60,796 bases of DNA, from assembly GCA_017471045.1 (NCBI GenBank), contig JAFUWZ010000006.1, positions 1 to 60,796 on the forward strand, in the 5' to 3' direction. The notes beneath the pieces were generated by a model. That model worked only from the letters and a program-made list of their open reading frames with translations. It searched no databases and was not told the origin of the DNA. Made by a program: the position numbers and the translations under genes. This DNA is from Bacteroidales bacterium. Lineage in GTDB: Bacteria > Bacteroidota > Bacteroidia > Bacteroidales > UBA932. Below, in pieces: positions 42,372 through 51,081 of the stretch (positions within the stretch are counted from its first letter, which is position 1; every line of letters starts with the position of its first letter).

Positions 42372-44231
42372 ATGCCTGCGCTGAAGATCCTTCCCGGCCA
42401 TATCGCCAACATGATCGCGGCGGGCGAGGTCGTCCAGCGGCCCGCTTCCGTCGTGAAAGAACTGATGGAGAATGCCGTCGATGCCGGCGCCACCTCCGTC
42501 ACCGTCGTCGCCACCGACGCGGGCAGGACCCTCGTCCAGGTGATCGACAACGGCTGCGGGATGTCCCCGGACGACGCCCTGCTCTGCTTCGAGCGCCACG
42601 CGACCTCCAAGATCGCCACGGCCGAGGACCTGGAGCAGATCCTGACTTTCGGGTTCCGTGGAGAGGCCCTGGCCTCGATCGCGGCCGTCGCCGAAGTCAC
42701 GCTCAAGACCCGGCGGCCCAAGGACGAAGTCGCCACCCAGGTGCGCATCACCGCCTACAACCACATCGAAACGTCGCAGACAGCCGCACCCGTCGGCTCC
42801 AGTTTCGCCGTGCGGAACCTCTTCTACAATACCCCGGCGCGGCGCAAGTTCCTCAAGTCCGACAACGTCGAGCTCAGGCACATCGTGGAGGAATTCACGC
42901 GCATCGCGCTGACCCGCCCGGACCTTTCGTTCACCCTGACGCACAACGGGCGCGACCTCTTCGTCCTGAAGCCGGCCAAGTCCCTCAAGTACCGGGCGCA
43001 AGACCTGCTGGGAGCGAATGTGGCCGGGGAACTCGTGGACATCGAGGCCCAGACCTCGCTGATCCGCATCACGGGCTTTGTCGGGCGGCCGGACACGGCC
43101 AGGAAGACGCTCGGGAACCAGTTCTTCTTCGTCAACGGGCGCTATTTCCGCAGCCCCTACCTGCACAAGGCGGTGATGAAAGCCTACGAAGGCTACATCC
43201 CGGAGGGGGTGACGCCGTCCTACTTCCTCTACCTGGACATTGACCCCCATGCCGTGGACGTCAACATCCACCCGACCAAGACGGAAATCAAGTTCGAAGA
43301 CGACTCCCTGGTCTTCCAGGTCTTGTATGCCAGCATCAAAGAGACCCTGGGCAAGAACGCTTTCGGAGCCGGTATCGATTTCGAAGCGGAAGGGGCCGTA
43401 CAGCTGCCGGTCCTCGGCAGCAACTTCGACCAGTACCGGCCGGTCACCAGCCCGGCGGTGGAGTTCGACCCGGACTACAATCCATTCGAGTCGTCAGGAC
43501 CCGCACCCGTCCTCGATTTCCCGGTGCAGGCCGGGGCGGACCGGCAGACCGGGCGCAGCGGCGCGCAGGCTTCCGGCGGTCCGTCAGCTTCCGGCGGCGC
43601 GCCGTCCGGCTACAGCCTTCCCCGGACCCAGAACTACGGCAAACTCTTCGAGGAGACGGTCCTGCCGTCGTCGCGGGTGCTGCTTCTCCAGGAGAGATAT
43701 ATCCTCACACCGGTCAAGTCCGGCGTGATGGCCATCCATCTCCGCCGGGCGCAGGAGCGCATCCTGTACGAGCGCTTCCTGCGGGCGATGACGGCCGACC
43801 GCCATGTCACCCAGACGGCCCTCTTCCCGGTCCAGGTCAACGTGGGCGTGGAAAACCGGCTGCTGTTCGACGCCCATGAGCCGCTGCTGCAGCGACTGGG
43901 CTTCGACATCACCCCCTTCGGCAGCGACACGGTCGTCGTGAACGGCGTGCCGGAGGGCTATTCCTGCGAAGCGGGCAAGATCGAGCGGATGATCTATGAC
44001 ATACTGCTGATCCTGAACGACGAGAGCAAGAACCTGAAGGAAATGATGGAAAGCGCGACGGCGCTGAAATTTGCCAAATTGGGCGCATCGACTGCCAAAA
44101 CGGTCACGAACGCCCAGGAGGCACAGTCTTTGATCGACACGCTCTTCGGTTGCGAGAATGCGGAATTCACGCCTTCCGGCCAGCGGATCATCTCGATCCT
44201 GACCCTTGATGAATTGGAAAAAAGATTTTGA
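42372..44231 (+). CDS. mutL: DNA mismatch repair protein MutL
   Basis: A 619-residue mismatch-repair ATPase linking MutS recognition to strand removal. The GHKL ATPase motifs are present: ELMENAVDAGATSV, VIDNGCGMSPDDA, HATSKIATAEDL and GFRGEALASIAAVAEV. The central linker (about 375-415) is Ser/Gly/Pro-rich. In the C-terminal domain the segment that carries DQHAAxE in endonuclease MutLs reads MAIHLRRAQERILYERF, so the nickase motif looks degenerate. It overlaps slightly with the reading frame of the rhomboid gene downstream. Confidence 0.96.
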   Translation: MPALKILPGHIANMIAAGEVVQRPASVVKELMENAVDAGATSVTVVATDAGRTLVQVIDNGCGMSPDDALLCFERHATSKIATAEDLEQILTFGFRGEALASIAAVAEVTLKTRRPKDEVATQVRITAYNHIETSQTAAPVGSSFAVRNLFYNTPARRKFLKSDNVELRHIVEEFTRIALTRPDLSFTLTHNGRDLFVLKPAKSLKYRAQDLLGANVAGELVDIEAQTSLIRITGFVGRPDTARKTLGNQFFFVNGRYFRSPYLHKAVMKAYEGYIPEGVTPSYFLYLDIDPHAVDVNIHPTKTEIKFEDDSLVFQVLYASIKETLGKNAFGAGIDFEAEGAVQLPVLGSNFDQYRPVTSPAVEFDPDYNPFESSGPAPVLDFPVQAGADRQTGRSGAQASGGPSASGGAPSGYSLPRTQNYGKLFEETVLPSSRVLLLQERYILTPVKSGVMAIHLRRAQERILYERFLRAMTADRHVTQTALFPVQVNVGVENRLLFDAHEPLLQRLGFDITPFGSDTVVVNGVPEGYSCEAGKIERMIYDILLILNDESKNLKEMMESATALKFAKLGASTAKTVTNAQEAQSLIDTLFGCENAEFTPSGQRIISILTLDELEKRF

Positions 44232-44236
44232 CCCCT

Positions 44237-44902
44237 ATGCTTGACAACGTCCCGAAAGTAACCCGGAACCTGCTCATCATCAACGTGCTGATGTTTGTCG
44301 GCTTCCTGCTCAACCAGGAAAAGATGACGACGGTGTTCGCCCTCTTCTACCCGACGTCCCCCTATTTCCACGGGTGGCAGTATATCACGCACATGTTCAT
44401 GCATGGCGGTTTCTGGCACATCTTCTTCAACATGTACACGCTCTTCATCTTCGGTTCGGTGGTGGAGCGCATCATCGGGGAGAAGAAATTCCTGATCTTC
44501 TATTTCGTCTGCGGACTGGGAGCCGCCGCCCTCCACACGGGCGTGGAATACCTCCAGGCGCAGAGTTACATGGCCCAGATCGCCCAGGGCAACACGGCGG
44601 CGATGCAGGCCTACCAGACGCTCAAGATGACCCCGACGGTCGGCGCCTCGGGTGCGATCTACGGCCTGCTGATCGGCTACGCGATGCTGTTCCCGAACGC
44701 GCAGCTGACCCTGATCTTCCCGCCGATCACGCTGAGCGCGAAATGGTGGGTGATCATCTTTGCCGCGATCGAGCTAGTGACGGGCGTGACGGGCCTCGCT
44801 TCCGGGATTGCGCATTTCGCGCACCTGGGCGGCATGTTGTTCGGCTTCCTGCTGATCCGTTACTGGCGCAAGAAGGGCACCCTGTTCCCGAATACCTATT
44901 AA
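44237..44902 (+). CDS. Rhomboid family intramembrane serine protease
   Basis: A 221-residue protein with six membrane helices that cleaves substrates inside the membrane. The catalytic serine is in PTVGASGAIYGLLIGYA (GASG) and the catalytic histidine in GIAHFAHLGGMLFGFL. HMFMHGGFWHIFFNMYTLFI is the conserved H-x-x-x-H-x-x-N block. The ATG at 44237 is 5 bp after the mutL stop; an earlier TTG that overlaps mutL is less likely. Confidence 0.93.
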   Translation: MLDNVPKVTRNLLIINVLMFVGFLLNQEKMTTVFALFYPTSPYFHGWQYITHMFMHGGFWHIFFNMYTLFIFGSVVERIIGEKKFLIFYFVCGLGAAALHTGVEYLQAQSYMAQIAQGNTAAMQAYQTLKMTPTVGASGAIYGLLIGYAMLFPNAQLTLIFPPITLSAKWWVIIFAAIELVTGVTGLASGIAHFAHLGGMLFGFLLIRYWRKKGTLFPNTY

Positions 44903-44905
44903 GCC

Positions 44906-45487
44906 ATGAATACGACCGAAGTTTTGAAAGAGGCGCTCGCAGCGCTGCGCTCCGGAGGCGTGATCCTGTACCCGACGGACACGGTCTGGGGAATCGGCTG
45001 CGATGCGACGGATCCCGAGGCGGTGGCCAGGGTGTATGAAATCAAGCGCCGGAGCGAAGCGAAATCGCTTGTCCTGCTCGCGGCCGACCTGGACATGGTG
45101 GCACGCTATGTCCGGCAGATCCCGAATATTGCGATCGACCTGGTGGAGGTGAACGACCGGCCGATGACGCTGATTTATCCCGGCGCGATCCAGGGCCCTT
45201 ACGGCCTGGCGGAAAATACAGTCGCCGAAGACGGCTCCGTCGGGATCCGGATTCCCCTGCCGGGGTTCTGGCGAGACTTGGTGGCCCGGCTGGGCCGGCC
45301 GCTGGTCTCGACCTCGGCCAATCTTTCGGGCGAGCCGACGCCCCGTCGCTTTTCGGAGATCTCGGAGGAGATCCGCTCGGCCGTAGATTATTGCGTCCCG
45401 GCGGCGCTGGAGCGGGATTCCACGGGCAGTGCCTCGCAGATCATCAAAGTCGGCCTCGGCGGCGAGGTCGAAATCATCCGGGCATAG
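44906..45487 (+). CDS. tsaC: L-threonylcarbamoyladenylate synthase (Sua5/YciO/YrdC family)
   Basis: A 193-residue enzyme that makes threonylcarbamoyl-AMP for the t6A37 modification of ANN-decoding tRNAs. Motifs: GGVILYPTDTVWGIGCDAT, YEIKRRSEAKSLVLL, RPMTLIYPGA, VGIRIPLPGFW and PLVSTSANLSGEPTP. No C-terminal Sua5 domain is present, so it is the short TsaC form; the YciO paralogue is the alternative. It starts 3 bp after the rhomboid gene. Confidence 0.9.
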   Translation: MNTTEVLKEALAALRSGGVILYPTDTVWGIGCDATDPEAVARVYEIKRRSEAKSLVLLAADLDMVARYVRQIPNIAIDLVEVNDRPMTLIYPGAIQGPYGLAENTVAEDGSVGIRIPLPGFWRDLVARLGRPLVSTSANLSGEPTPRRFSEISEEIRSAVDYCVPAALERDSTGSASQIIKVGLGGEVEIIRA

Positions 45488-45495
45488 CGCGGCTT

Positions 45496-46299
45496 ATGGA
45501 AGTTTTTTATTCACGGAGTTTCGACGGCGGCTTCTGCACGCTGGACCCGGAAGAGTCGGGACACTGCGTGCGGGTGCTGCGGCATCGCGAGGGGGATGAG
45601 ATCTCCATCATCGACGGCGAAGGCACGCTCTACACCTGCATCCTGACGGACGCCTCGCCCAAGGCGGCGGTGGCGCGGATCGTCCGGGAGGAGCCGGACT
45701 GGGGCGCCCATCCTTACCGGCTGCAGATGGCGGTGTGCCCGACCAAGAACCTGGACCGCTACGAGTGGTTCGCCGAGAAGGCGACGGAACTGGGCCTGGA
45801 TGAGATCGTGCCGGTGATCGGCGACCACTCGGAGCGCAAGGTCTTCAAGCCAGAACGGCTGCGGCGCATCCTGCTGTCGGCTTCGAAGCAGTCGCTCAAA
45901 GGGGCGGTCCCGGCGGTGGCGGAGCCGTTGTCGGTCCGTGATTTCATCGCTGCGTCGGATCCGGGCGACCTGCGGCTGATCTGCTGCTGCTTCGAGGGCG
46001 AGGTCCCGCGCCTTTCGATCAACGACGTCCTCGCCGGTGCAATGCGGTCCGGCGCGGGCATCGGGGCACCGGAACTGCCCCTTCCGGGGAATGCTTCCCG
46101 CTCCTGTCCGGCACCGCCGCCTATGCACACGCACCCGCGGATCAGCGTCCTGATCGGTCCTGAAGGTGATTTTTCGCGCGAAGAGGCGGCGCTGGCCATC
46201 CGCGCCGGCTTCATCCCCGTGCATCTGGGGCCCTCCCGGTTAAGGACCGAAACCGCCGCCCTCACCGCGGTCGAAGCCGTGTACCTGCACTTCATCTAA
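45496..46299 (+). CDS. rsmE: 16S rRNA m3U1498 methyltransferase
   Basis: A 267-residue SPOUT methyltransferase acting on U1498 of 16S rRNA. The N-terminal PUA-like part contains SGHCVRVLRHREGDEISIID, the middle has CPTKNLDRYEWFAEKATELG and KVFKPERLRRILLSASKQS, and the C-terminal knot has IGPEGDFSREEAALAI and VHLGPSRLRTETAALTAV. A Gly/Pro/Ala-rich insertion (about residues 185-213, including APPPMHTHP) precedes the knot and is unlike the standard enzyme. It begins 8 bp after tsaC. Confidence 0.93.
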   Translation: MEVFYSRSFDGGFCTLDPEESGHCVRVLRHREGDEISIIDGEGTLYTCILTDASPKAAVARIVREEPDWGAHPYRLQMAVCPTKNLDRYEWFAEKATELGLDEIVPVIGDHSERKVFKPERLRRILLSASKQSLKGAVPAVAEPLSVRDFIAASDPGDLRLICCCFEGEVPRLSINDVLAGAMRSGAGIGAPELPLPGNASRSCPAPPPMHTHPRISVLIGPEGDFSREEAALAIRAGFIPVHLGPSRLRTETAALTAVEAVYLHFI

Positions 46300-46306
46300 T
46301 GCGCCT

Positions 46307-46798
46307 ATGTACATCGGACTTCTCTCGGACACACACGGCGTCTTTGACCAGGCGTTCAAAGACTTCCTGGCCCCCTGCGACCAGCTCTGGCACGCCGGCG
46401 ATTTCGGCGGCGGGCTCGAAACCGCCCGGGAAATCGCCGCTTTCAAGCCGCTGATCGGCGTCTACGGTAATTGCGACGAACACGCCCTACATTACGATTA
46501 CCCCGGTCACCGGTTCTTCGAATGCGAAGGGATGACCATCCTCATGACCCATATCGGCGGCCACCCCGGCCACTATGACTACCGCGCCCAGGCGCTCATC
46601 GAGCGCTTCCGGCCCCAGGTCTTCGTCTGCGGCCATTCGCACATCCTGCGCGTCGAATACGACAAGCACTACGATATGATGACCCTCAACCCCGGCGCCG
46701 CCGGTATCCAGGGCTGGCACACCGTCCGCACCGCCCTCCGCTTCAAGATCGAAGCCGGCTCCCTCGAGGACATGGAAGTGCTCAACGTCCCCCGGTAG
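46307..46798 (+). CDS. YfcE/MJ0936-type metallophosphoesterase
   Basis: A 163-residue calcineurin-like phosphoesterase with the full metal set: GLLSDTHGVF, LWHAGDFGGG, GVYGNCDEH, MTHIGGHPG and VCGHSHILR. Such enzymes hydrolyse phosphodiesters in vitro; the natural substrate here is unknown. It follows rsmE by 7 bp and is the last gene of the mutL run. Confidence 0.9.
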   Translation: MYIGLLSDTHGVFDQAFKDFLAPCDQLWHAGDFGGGLETAREIAAFKPLIGVYGNCDEHALHYDYPGHRFFECEGMTILMTHIGGHPGHYDYRAQALIERFRPQVFVCGHSHILRVEYDKHYDMMTLNPGAAGIQGWHTVRTALRFKIEAGSLEDMEVLNVPR

Positions 46799-46857
46799 AA
46801 CGACTCGCCCAATCTTCAGGCATTGATTATTGGAAAGATATTGCGCCCAAATTGTAA

Positions 46858-47106
46858 AAAATCTTTTATTTCTTTGTTTGTTCAACCCTTATTGCCTCGT
46901 GTAATAGTATAAAACCAGATTATTCTGATCTTAGGTATTTACCCATTGATTCTTTAGAGATTGAAGATCCTGGTTACGACGACTCTATAATTGTGAACTC
47001 TGTGATAATAGGTGGAGCTCTTTCTAAAGGAGATGTACAAGAAAACGAGGTGGAGCTAGAGAGCAGGACGGGAGCCGGATCACACGTACACACGTGCCAT
47101 CAATAG
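46858..47106 (+). pseudogene. AT-rich lipoprotein gene remnant with destroyed start
   Basis: The open frame encodes KIFYFFVCSTLIASCNSIKP, a lipoprotein signal with lipobox IASC, then an acidic stretch (DLRYLPIDSLEIEDPGYDDS) to a stop at 47104-47106. There is no start codon: the expected ATG AAA is TTG TAA just upstream (46852-46857). Base composition is far more AT-rich than both neighbours. Probably a decayed fragment; function unknown. Confidence 0.4.
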
Positions 47107-47389
47107 TAACATCATTTTTTACGCAATCTGTACACTCGCCAACAATCCTGTCGTCGGAAAGCTGGTGAAGGACGTCTTGTCTTTCCGTACCCATGCCGGC
47201 AGCGAACACGACATCCCGGAAGATTACGAGGATTATAGCGCATTTGTGCAGATGATGAACATCCTGCGGAAAAGAAGCGTCAACATGAGGGAGTGCAACT
47301 TTGAGGCATGGCCACCAGCCAAACTTCAAAAATGCTTATCCCTGCTGCGCGCACAAACTGGAAGATACCTTCAGAAGTTGAAGGACTGA
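47057..47389 (+). pseudogene. Gene fragment of unknown origin
   Basis: An open frame without ATG (first usable start GTG at 47165) encodes NSNIIFYAICTLANNPVVGK, then SFRTHAGSEHDIPEDYEDYS and an Arg/Lys-rich end, stopping at 47389. It looks like coding sequence cut at its 5' end, perhaps the C-terminus of a mobile-element or DNA-binding protein. No family was recognised. It overlaps the end of the remnant at 46858-47106 in another frame. Confidence 0.3.
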
Positions 47390-47405
47390 CCACGGCCGGG
47401 AGACA

Positions 47406-48725
47406 TCAGAAGCTGAGAGGGAGGCCTCGGTAGAAGTCGAGGAGACGGGAGGAGTAGAGCTGCTCGTAACGGGCACGGGCTAGGTTGGATTCGGCCTCGA
47501 GGTAGCGGGCCTTGGACTCGTTGAACTCCGTGCTGTTCGCCTGGCCGAGCTCATACCTGGCCTGCATCAGGTCGAAGGCCTCGCTGGCCGAAGCGGCGGC
47601 AGACAGGCTGCTGCGGTACTTCTCTTGGGCATTGACGGCATTGTAGTACGCCTGCTGGATCTCCTTGTAGAGCGATTTCTTGACGTTTTCCAGTTGAAGT
47701 TGCTGACTCTTGTAAGAAAGCTGGGCTGCGCGCAGGTTGTTGCGGTTGGAAAAACGCGTGAAGACCGGTACGCTCAGGCTCAGGCCCAGGTATTGGCTGA
47801 AATTGTTCTTCATCTGGTCGGAAAACTTGGCCGAGCCGATCCCGGACGAAGTATAATAGTTGGAACCGATACCTCCGCTCAAAGACAGCGAGGGCAGGAA
47901 AGCACCCTTCGCCAGGTCGATGTTGGCCTGCGCGTAATCGAGGCGGATCTGCTCCGCTTCCACTATGGGCTTGATCTCCACCGCCTCGGCGTAGATCGCC
48001 TCCGGCGAAAGCAGCAGTCCCGGCTCCAGGACCTCGTCCAAGGGCACTACAACATCGAAGCCCTCCGGCGAAGGGAGTTCCAGCAGCTGCGTCAGGTCCA
48101 GCAGCGCCATAGAGAGCGTCCCTTCGGCCTGGACGGCCGTAGAACGGCTCTGGGCCAGGGTCGCCTGCTGCGCCGCGACTTCAGCGCCGGACGCCCGGCC
48201 CCGACGGGCCATCTCCTCCAACCGCACCACCTGCAGGGAATCGATCTCCACCTGGCAGCGGGCCACAGCCAACAGCTCTTTGTCGTAGAGAATCTGGACA
48301 TAGGCCTGGGCGACAGCCACGCGGATGTCGTCCCGTGCCTTTTCCAGGTCAACGGTCGCGGCCGCCAGGTTCAATTTGCTCATCGCAATACTGTTCTTAA
48401 TCTGGAAACCCTGGAACAGAGGGACATCCGAACCCAGACTGAATCCTGTACTGGTCGTATTGGTATTGGCGTATGTGTTATCCGCCGTCAAGCCGCGGCC
48501 GAAAGAGAAGTTTTGCGAAGCATTGCCGCTCAGCGAAGGCAGACGCCGGGCCTCCGCCGTGCTGAGTTCGACTTCGCGCTGGGCGGCGCTGATCTCGTTC
48601 TGCCGAACCGTCAGGTTGTGGTCCAGCGCATAGTCGATGCACTGCGACAGGCTCCAGGGGGAAGACTGCCCCCAGGCACTCCACGCGGCCAGCAGTCCGG
48701 CCGCCACCATAAACACTTTCTTCAT
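47406..48725 (-). CDS. TolC-family outer-membrane efflux protein
   Basis: A 439-residue outer-membrane channel subunit. Signal peptide MKKVFMVAAGLLAAWSAWGQ, then the first outer-membrane-factor repeat (WSLSQCIDYALDHNLTVRQN ... RLPSLSGNASQNFSFGRGL) and the second (ALDLTQLLELPS; GAFLPSLSLSGGIGSNYY). Long coiled-coil helices are rich in A/E/Q. It completes a TolC-adaptor-ABC export system and is the last gene of the operon, 6 bp after the adaptor gene. Confidence 0.92.
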   Translation of the reverse strand: MKKVFMVAAGLLAAWSAWGQSSPWSLSQCIDYALDHNLTVRQNEISAAQREVELSTAEARRLPSLSGNASQNFSFGRGLTADNTYANTNTTSTGFSLGSDVPLFQGFQIKNSIAMSKLNLAAATVDLEKARDDIRVAVAQAYVQILYDKELLAVARCQVEIDSLQVVRLEEMARRGRASGAEVAAQQATLAQSRSTAVQAEGTLSMALLDLTQLLELPSPEGFDVVVPLDEVLEPGLLLSPEAIYAEAVEIKPIVEAEQIRLDYAQANIDLAKGAFLPSLSLSGGIGSNYYTSSGIGSAKFSDQMKNNFSQYLGLSLSVPVFTRFSNRNNLRAAQLSYKSQQLQLENVKKSLYKEIQQAYYNAVNAQEKYRSSLSAAASASEAFDLMQARYELGQANSTEFNESKARYLEAESNLARARYEQLYSSRLLDFYRGLPLSF

Positions 48726-48731
48726 AGGACT

Positions 48732-49841
48732 CTAGCGTTTCTTTTCATCGAAAATCTGGTTGCCCCGCACCTTCGCTCCCAGGCTCAGGCCGTCCTTGAT
48801 TTCGATCTGGATTCCGTCGCTGATGCCGGTACGCACCGGGGTGCGGACGTAAGCGCCGTCCTCACCCAGCACGTAAACATAAGTGGAATCCCCGGCAAAC
48901 TCCAGGGCGCTTTCCGGCACGGACAGCGCCTGGGACTCTTCCTGCAGGACGATCTCGGCATTGGCGCTGTAGCCGGAACGGATGGTCTGGCCCGGAGGGA
49001 CCTGGACCGCCGCCTTGATCTCGAACTGGTTGGAACCGTTGTTCTCCACCGCTTTCGGAGCAATATACTCCAGCCTGGCGTCGAAGGTATAGTCCTGCAA
49101 AGCACCGATGGTGATGATCACGGGCATTCCTTCCGACAAGGAACCGACTTCCGTCTCATCGATGTTGCCGTCGAAGATGAGGTCGTCCATATTGGCCACC
49201 GTCGCGACGGTCGTGCCTTCGTTGAGCGTGTTGGCCTGGATGACGGAGTTGCCGACCTTGACCGGAATGTCCAGGATCAGGCCCGAAATCGTCGAACGCA
49301 CGAGGGTCGAACTTCCCGTCGCATTGGACGAGGAAACACCGTCCCGGATGACTTCCAGGGCATCCTTGGCAGCAGCCCGCTCCTCCTGGGCCTGGTTGAG
49401 GGCCTGGAGGACCTTTTCGTACTCGTCCGCACTGACGAGTTTCTGGTCGAAGAGCGCTTTTTCCCGCTCATAATTGGTCTGCGCCTGCCTGAGGTTGATC
49501 TCGGCCAGGCGCACCCGGCTCTGGGCGGAACTCAGGGAATTCATATCCGGGATGACCTTGAGTTTGGCGATCACCTCGTTGGCGGCGACTTCCTGGCCGG
49601 CCTCCTTGTAGAGCTCGGAGATGATGCCGTTGATCTGCGGCTTGATATTGACCTCGTTGCGCGGCTGGATCTTGCCGGTCACGACCGTGGTGCGGCGGAT
49701 ATCGGTCCGCACGACTTCCAGTTCCTGATACTTGACCTCTTTGGGCCGGGACTTCTTGTACAGGAAGACAAAGGTCCCGAGGAAGATCAGCGCCACGAGG
49801 GCGATCCAAAAATACCTGAAAAGTTTCTTCATATCATCCAT
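48732..49841 (-). CDS. Periplasmic adaptor protein (MacA/HlyD-like)
   Basis: A 369-residue membrane-fusion protein with an N-terminal membrane anchor (YFWIALVALIFLGTFVFLY). The lipoyl-like halves are TTVVTGKIQPRNEVNIKPQI and STISGLILDIPVKVGNSV, separated by a coiled-coil hairpin (about 95-165, NLRQAQTNYEREKALFDQ). A beta-barrel and C-terminal membrane-proximal domain (YVYVLGEDGAYVRTPVRTGI) follow. It bridges the ABC permeases and the TolC-like channel; substrate unknown. Confidence 0.9.
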   Translation of the reverse strand: MDDMKKLFRYFWIALVALIFLGTFVFLYKKSRPKEVKYQELEVVRTDIRRTTVVTGKIQPRNEVNIKPQINGIISELYKEAGQEVAANEVIAKLKVIPDMNSLSSAQSRVRLAEINLRQAQTNYEREKALFDQKLVSADEYEKVLQALNQAQEERAAAKDALEVIRDGVSSSNATGSSTLVRSTISGLILDIPVKVGNSVIQANTLNEGTTVATVANMDDLIFDGNIDETEVGSLSEGMPVIITIGALQDYTFDARLEYIAPKAVENNGSNQFEIKAAVQVPPGQTIRSGYSANAEIVLQEESQALSVPESALEFAGDSTYVYVLGEDGAYVRTPVRTGISDGIQIEIKDGLSLGAKVRGNQIFDEKKR

Positions 49842-49847
49842 TCTTTA

Positions 49848-51077
49848 TTATTCGTCTCTCATGGCATCCACCGGCTTGATGGCCATCGCCCGGGAAGCCG
49901 GAGCCAGGCCCGCCAGCACGCCCATGCCCGCCAGCAGCAGGGCGGCGCCGATCGCGGTCCAGAACCCGATCTGGAAGCCGGCATCGGGTTTGAGGGCATC
50001 TGCGCCTGCCAGCACCAGAACGGACACGACGATCCCGAACATCCCCGCCACCACGGTGAGGGTGATACTCTCCAGCATGATCTGCAACAGGATATCCCGG
50101 GGCGTGGCACCGATGGCCCGGCGGATGCCGATCTCGGTGGTACGCTCGCGCACTGTCACCATCATGATGTTGCTCACGCCGATCGCACCGGCCAGCAAGG
50201 TGCCCAGCCCGACCAGCAGGATCAGGAAATTGAGCCCGCGGAAGAGGTTGTCCACCATCGAGAAGATCTGCTCGGTATTGATCGAGAACAACGCCTGCTC
50301 GTCACCAGGATCGAAACGATGCTCCCGGGCAACGATGTTTCGGATCCGGTCATTGAGCGTCGACATCTTCACGCCTTTCTTCCCTGTCAGGCAGATCAAA
50401 TCCACATTGTTTCCCCGACGGAGAATCTTCTGGGCTACCGGAAGGGGGATGATCACCGTCTCGTCGGCGCTGCCGTTGATACTGAAATTGCCGGCATTGA
50501 AGTCTACGCCTACGATCTGGTAGTACAGCGACCCAGCCTGTATATAGGTCCCGCAGGGATCTTCTCCGGTCGGGAACAAGGCCTCATAGATGCGTTTCCC
50601 GATGACGCAGACTTTCCGTTCCTGCAAGACATCCACCTCATTGAGATAACGTCCGTAGCGGATCTTGGGTGACTCGACCTGCGCATAATCCGCCTTGACC
50701 CCCTTGAGCGTGCAGTTGGCCGTTTTGTTGTCAAAAATGGCCGTTATTCCCCAGCTGCTGACGACGGGCGTGACAACGTCCAGCTCCGGGACCATCAGAC
50801 GGAGCCGGTCCACGTCCCGGTAGGAAAGCGTCCACCAGCGGCCCTCTCTCAAGCCCTGCCAGGGCTTGGTTGTCAGCCCGCCGCGGAGAATGACCGTGTT
50901 GGTGGCGAATCCCTCGAAGTTTGCCGACAGCATAGACTTCAGGCCATGGCCGCCGCCCAGCATCACCAAGAGCATGAACAGGCCCCAGAAGATCCCGAAT
51001 CCGGTCAGCAGGGTCCGGCTCTTGCCCCGCAAGAGCGTATCCAGAATTTCCTTGAAACTGTCCCTGTCTATCCGCAT
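49848..51077 (-). CDS. MacB/FtsX-type ABC transporter permease
   Basis: A 409-residue permease: an N-terminal helix (SRTLLTGFGIFWGLFMLLVM), a large periplasmic MacB_PCD domain (about 45-270), then three C-terminal helices of the FtsX domain (GIGVSNIMMVTVRERTTEIG-like region, here GVSNIMMVTVRERTTEIGIR; GATPRDILLQIMLESITLTV). Such permeases use mechanotransmission to push substrates out of the periplasm. It is encoded 4 bp after its paralogue. Confidence 0.9.
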   Translation of the reverse strand: MRIDRDSFKEILDTLLRGKSRTLLTGFGIFWGLFMLLVMLGGGHGLKSMLSANFEGFATNTVILRGGLTTKPWQGLREGRWWTLSYRDVDRLRLMVPELDVVTPVVSSWGITAIFDNKTANCTLKGVKADYAQVESPKIRYGRYLNEVDVLQERKVCVIGKRIYEALFPTGEDPCGTYIQAGSLYYQIVGVDFNAGNFSINGSADETVIIPLPVAQKILRRGNNVDLICLTGKKGVKMSTLNDRIRNIVAREHRFDPGDEQALFSINTEQIFSMVDNLFRGLNFLILLVGLGTLLAGAIGVSNIMMVTVRERTTEIGIRRAIGATPRDILLQIMLESITLTVVAGMFGIVVSVLVLAGADALKPDAGFQIGFWTAIGAALLLAGMGVLAGLAPASRAMAIKPVDAMRDE

Positions 51078-51081
51078 GGCT

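Noticed and set aside
47625-50672. 1015-residue plus-strand open frame
   Set aside because: It is antisense to the TolC-like, adaptor and permease genes, which have clear motifs on the minus strand; it is a GC-driven shadow.
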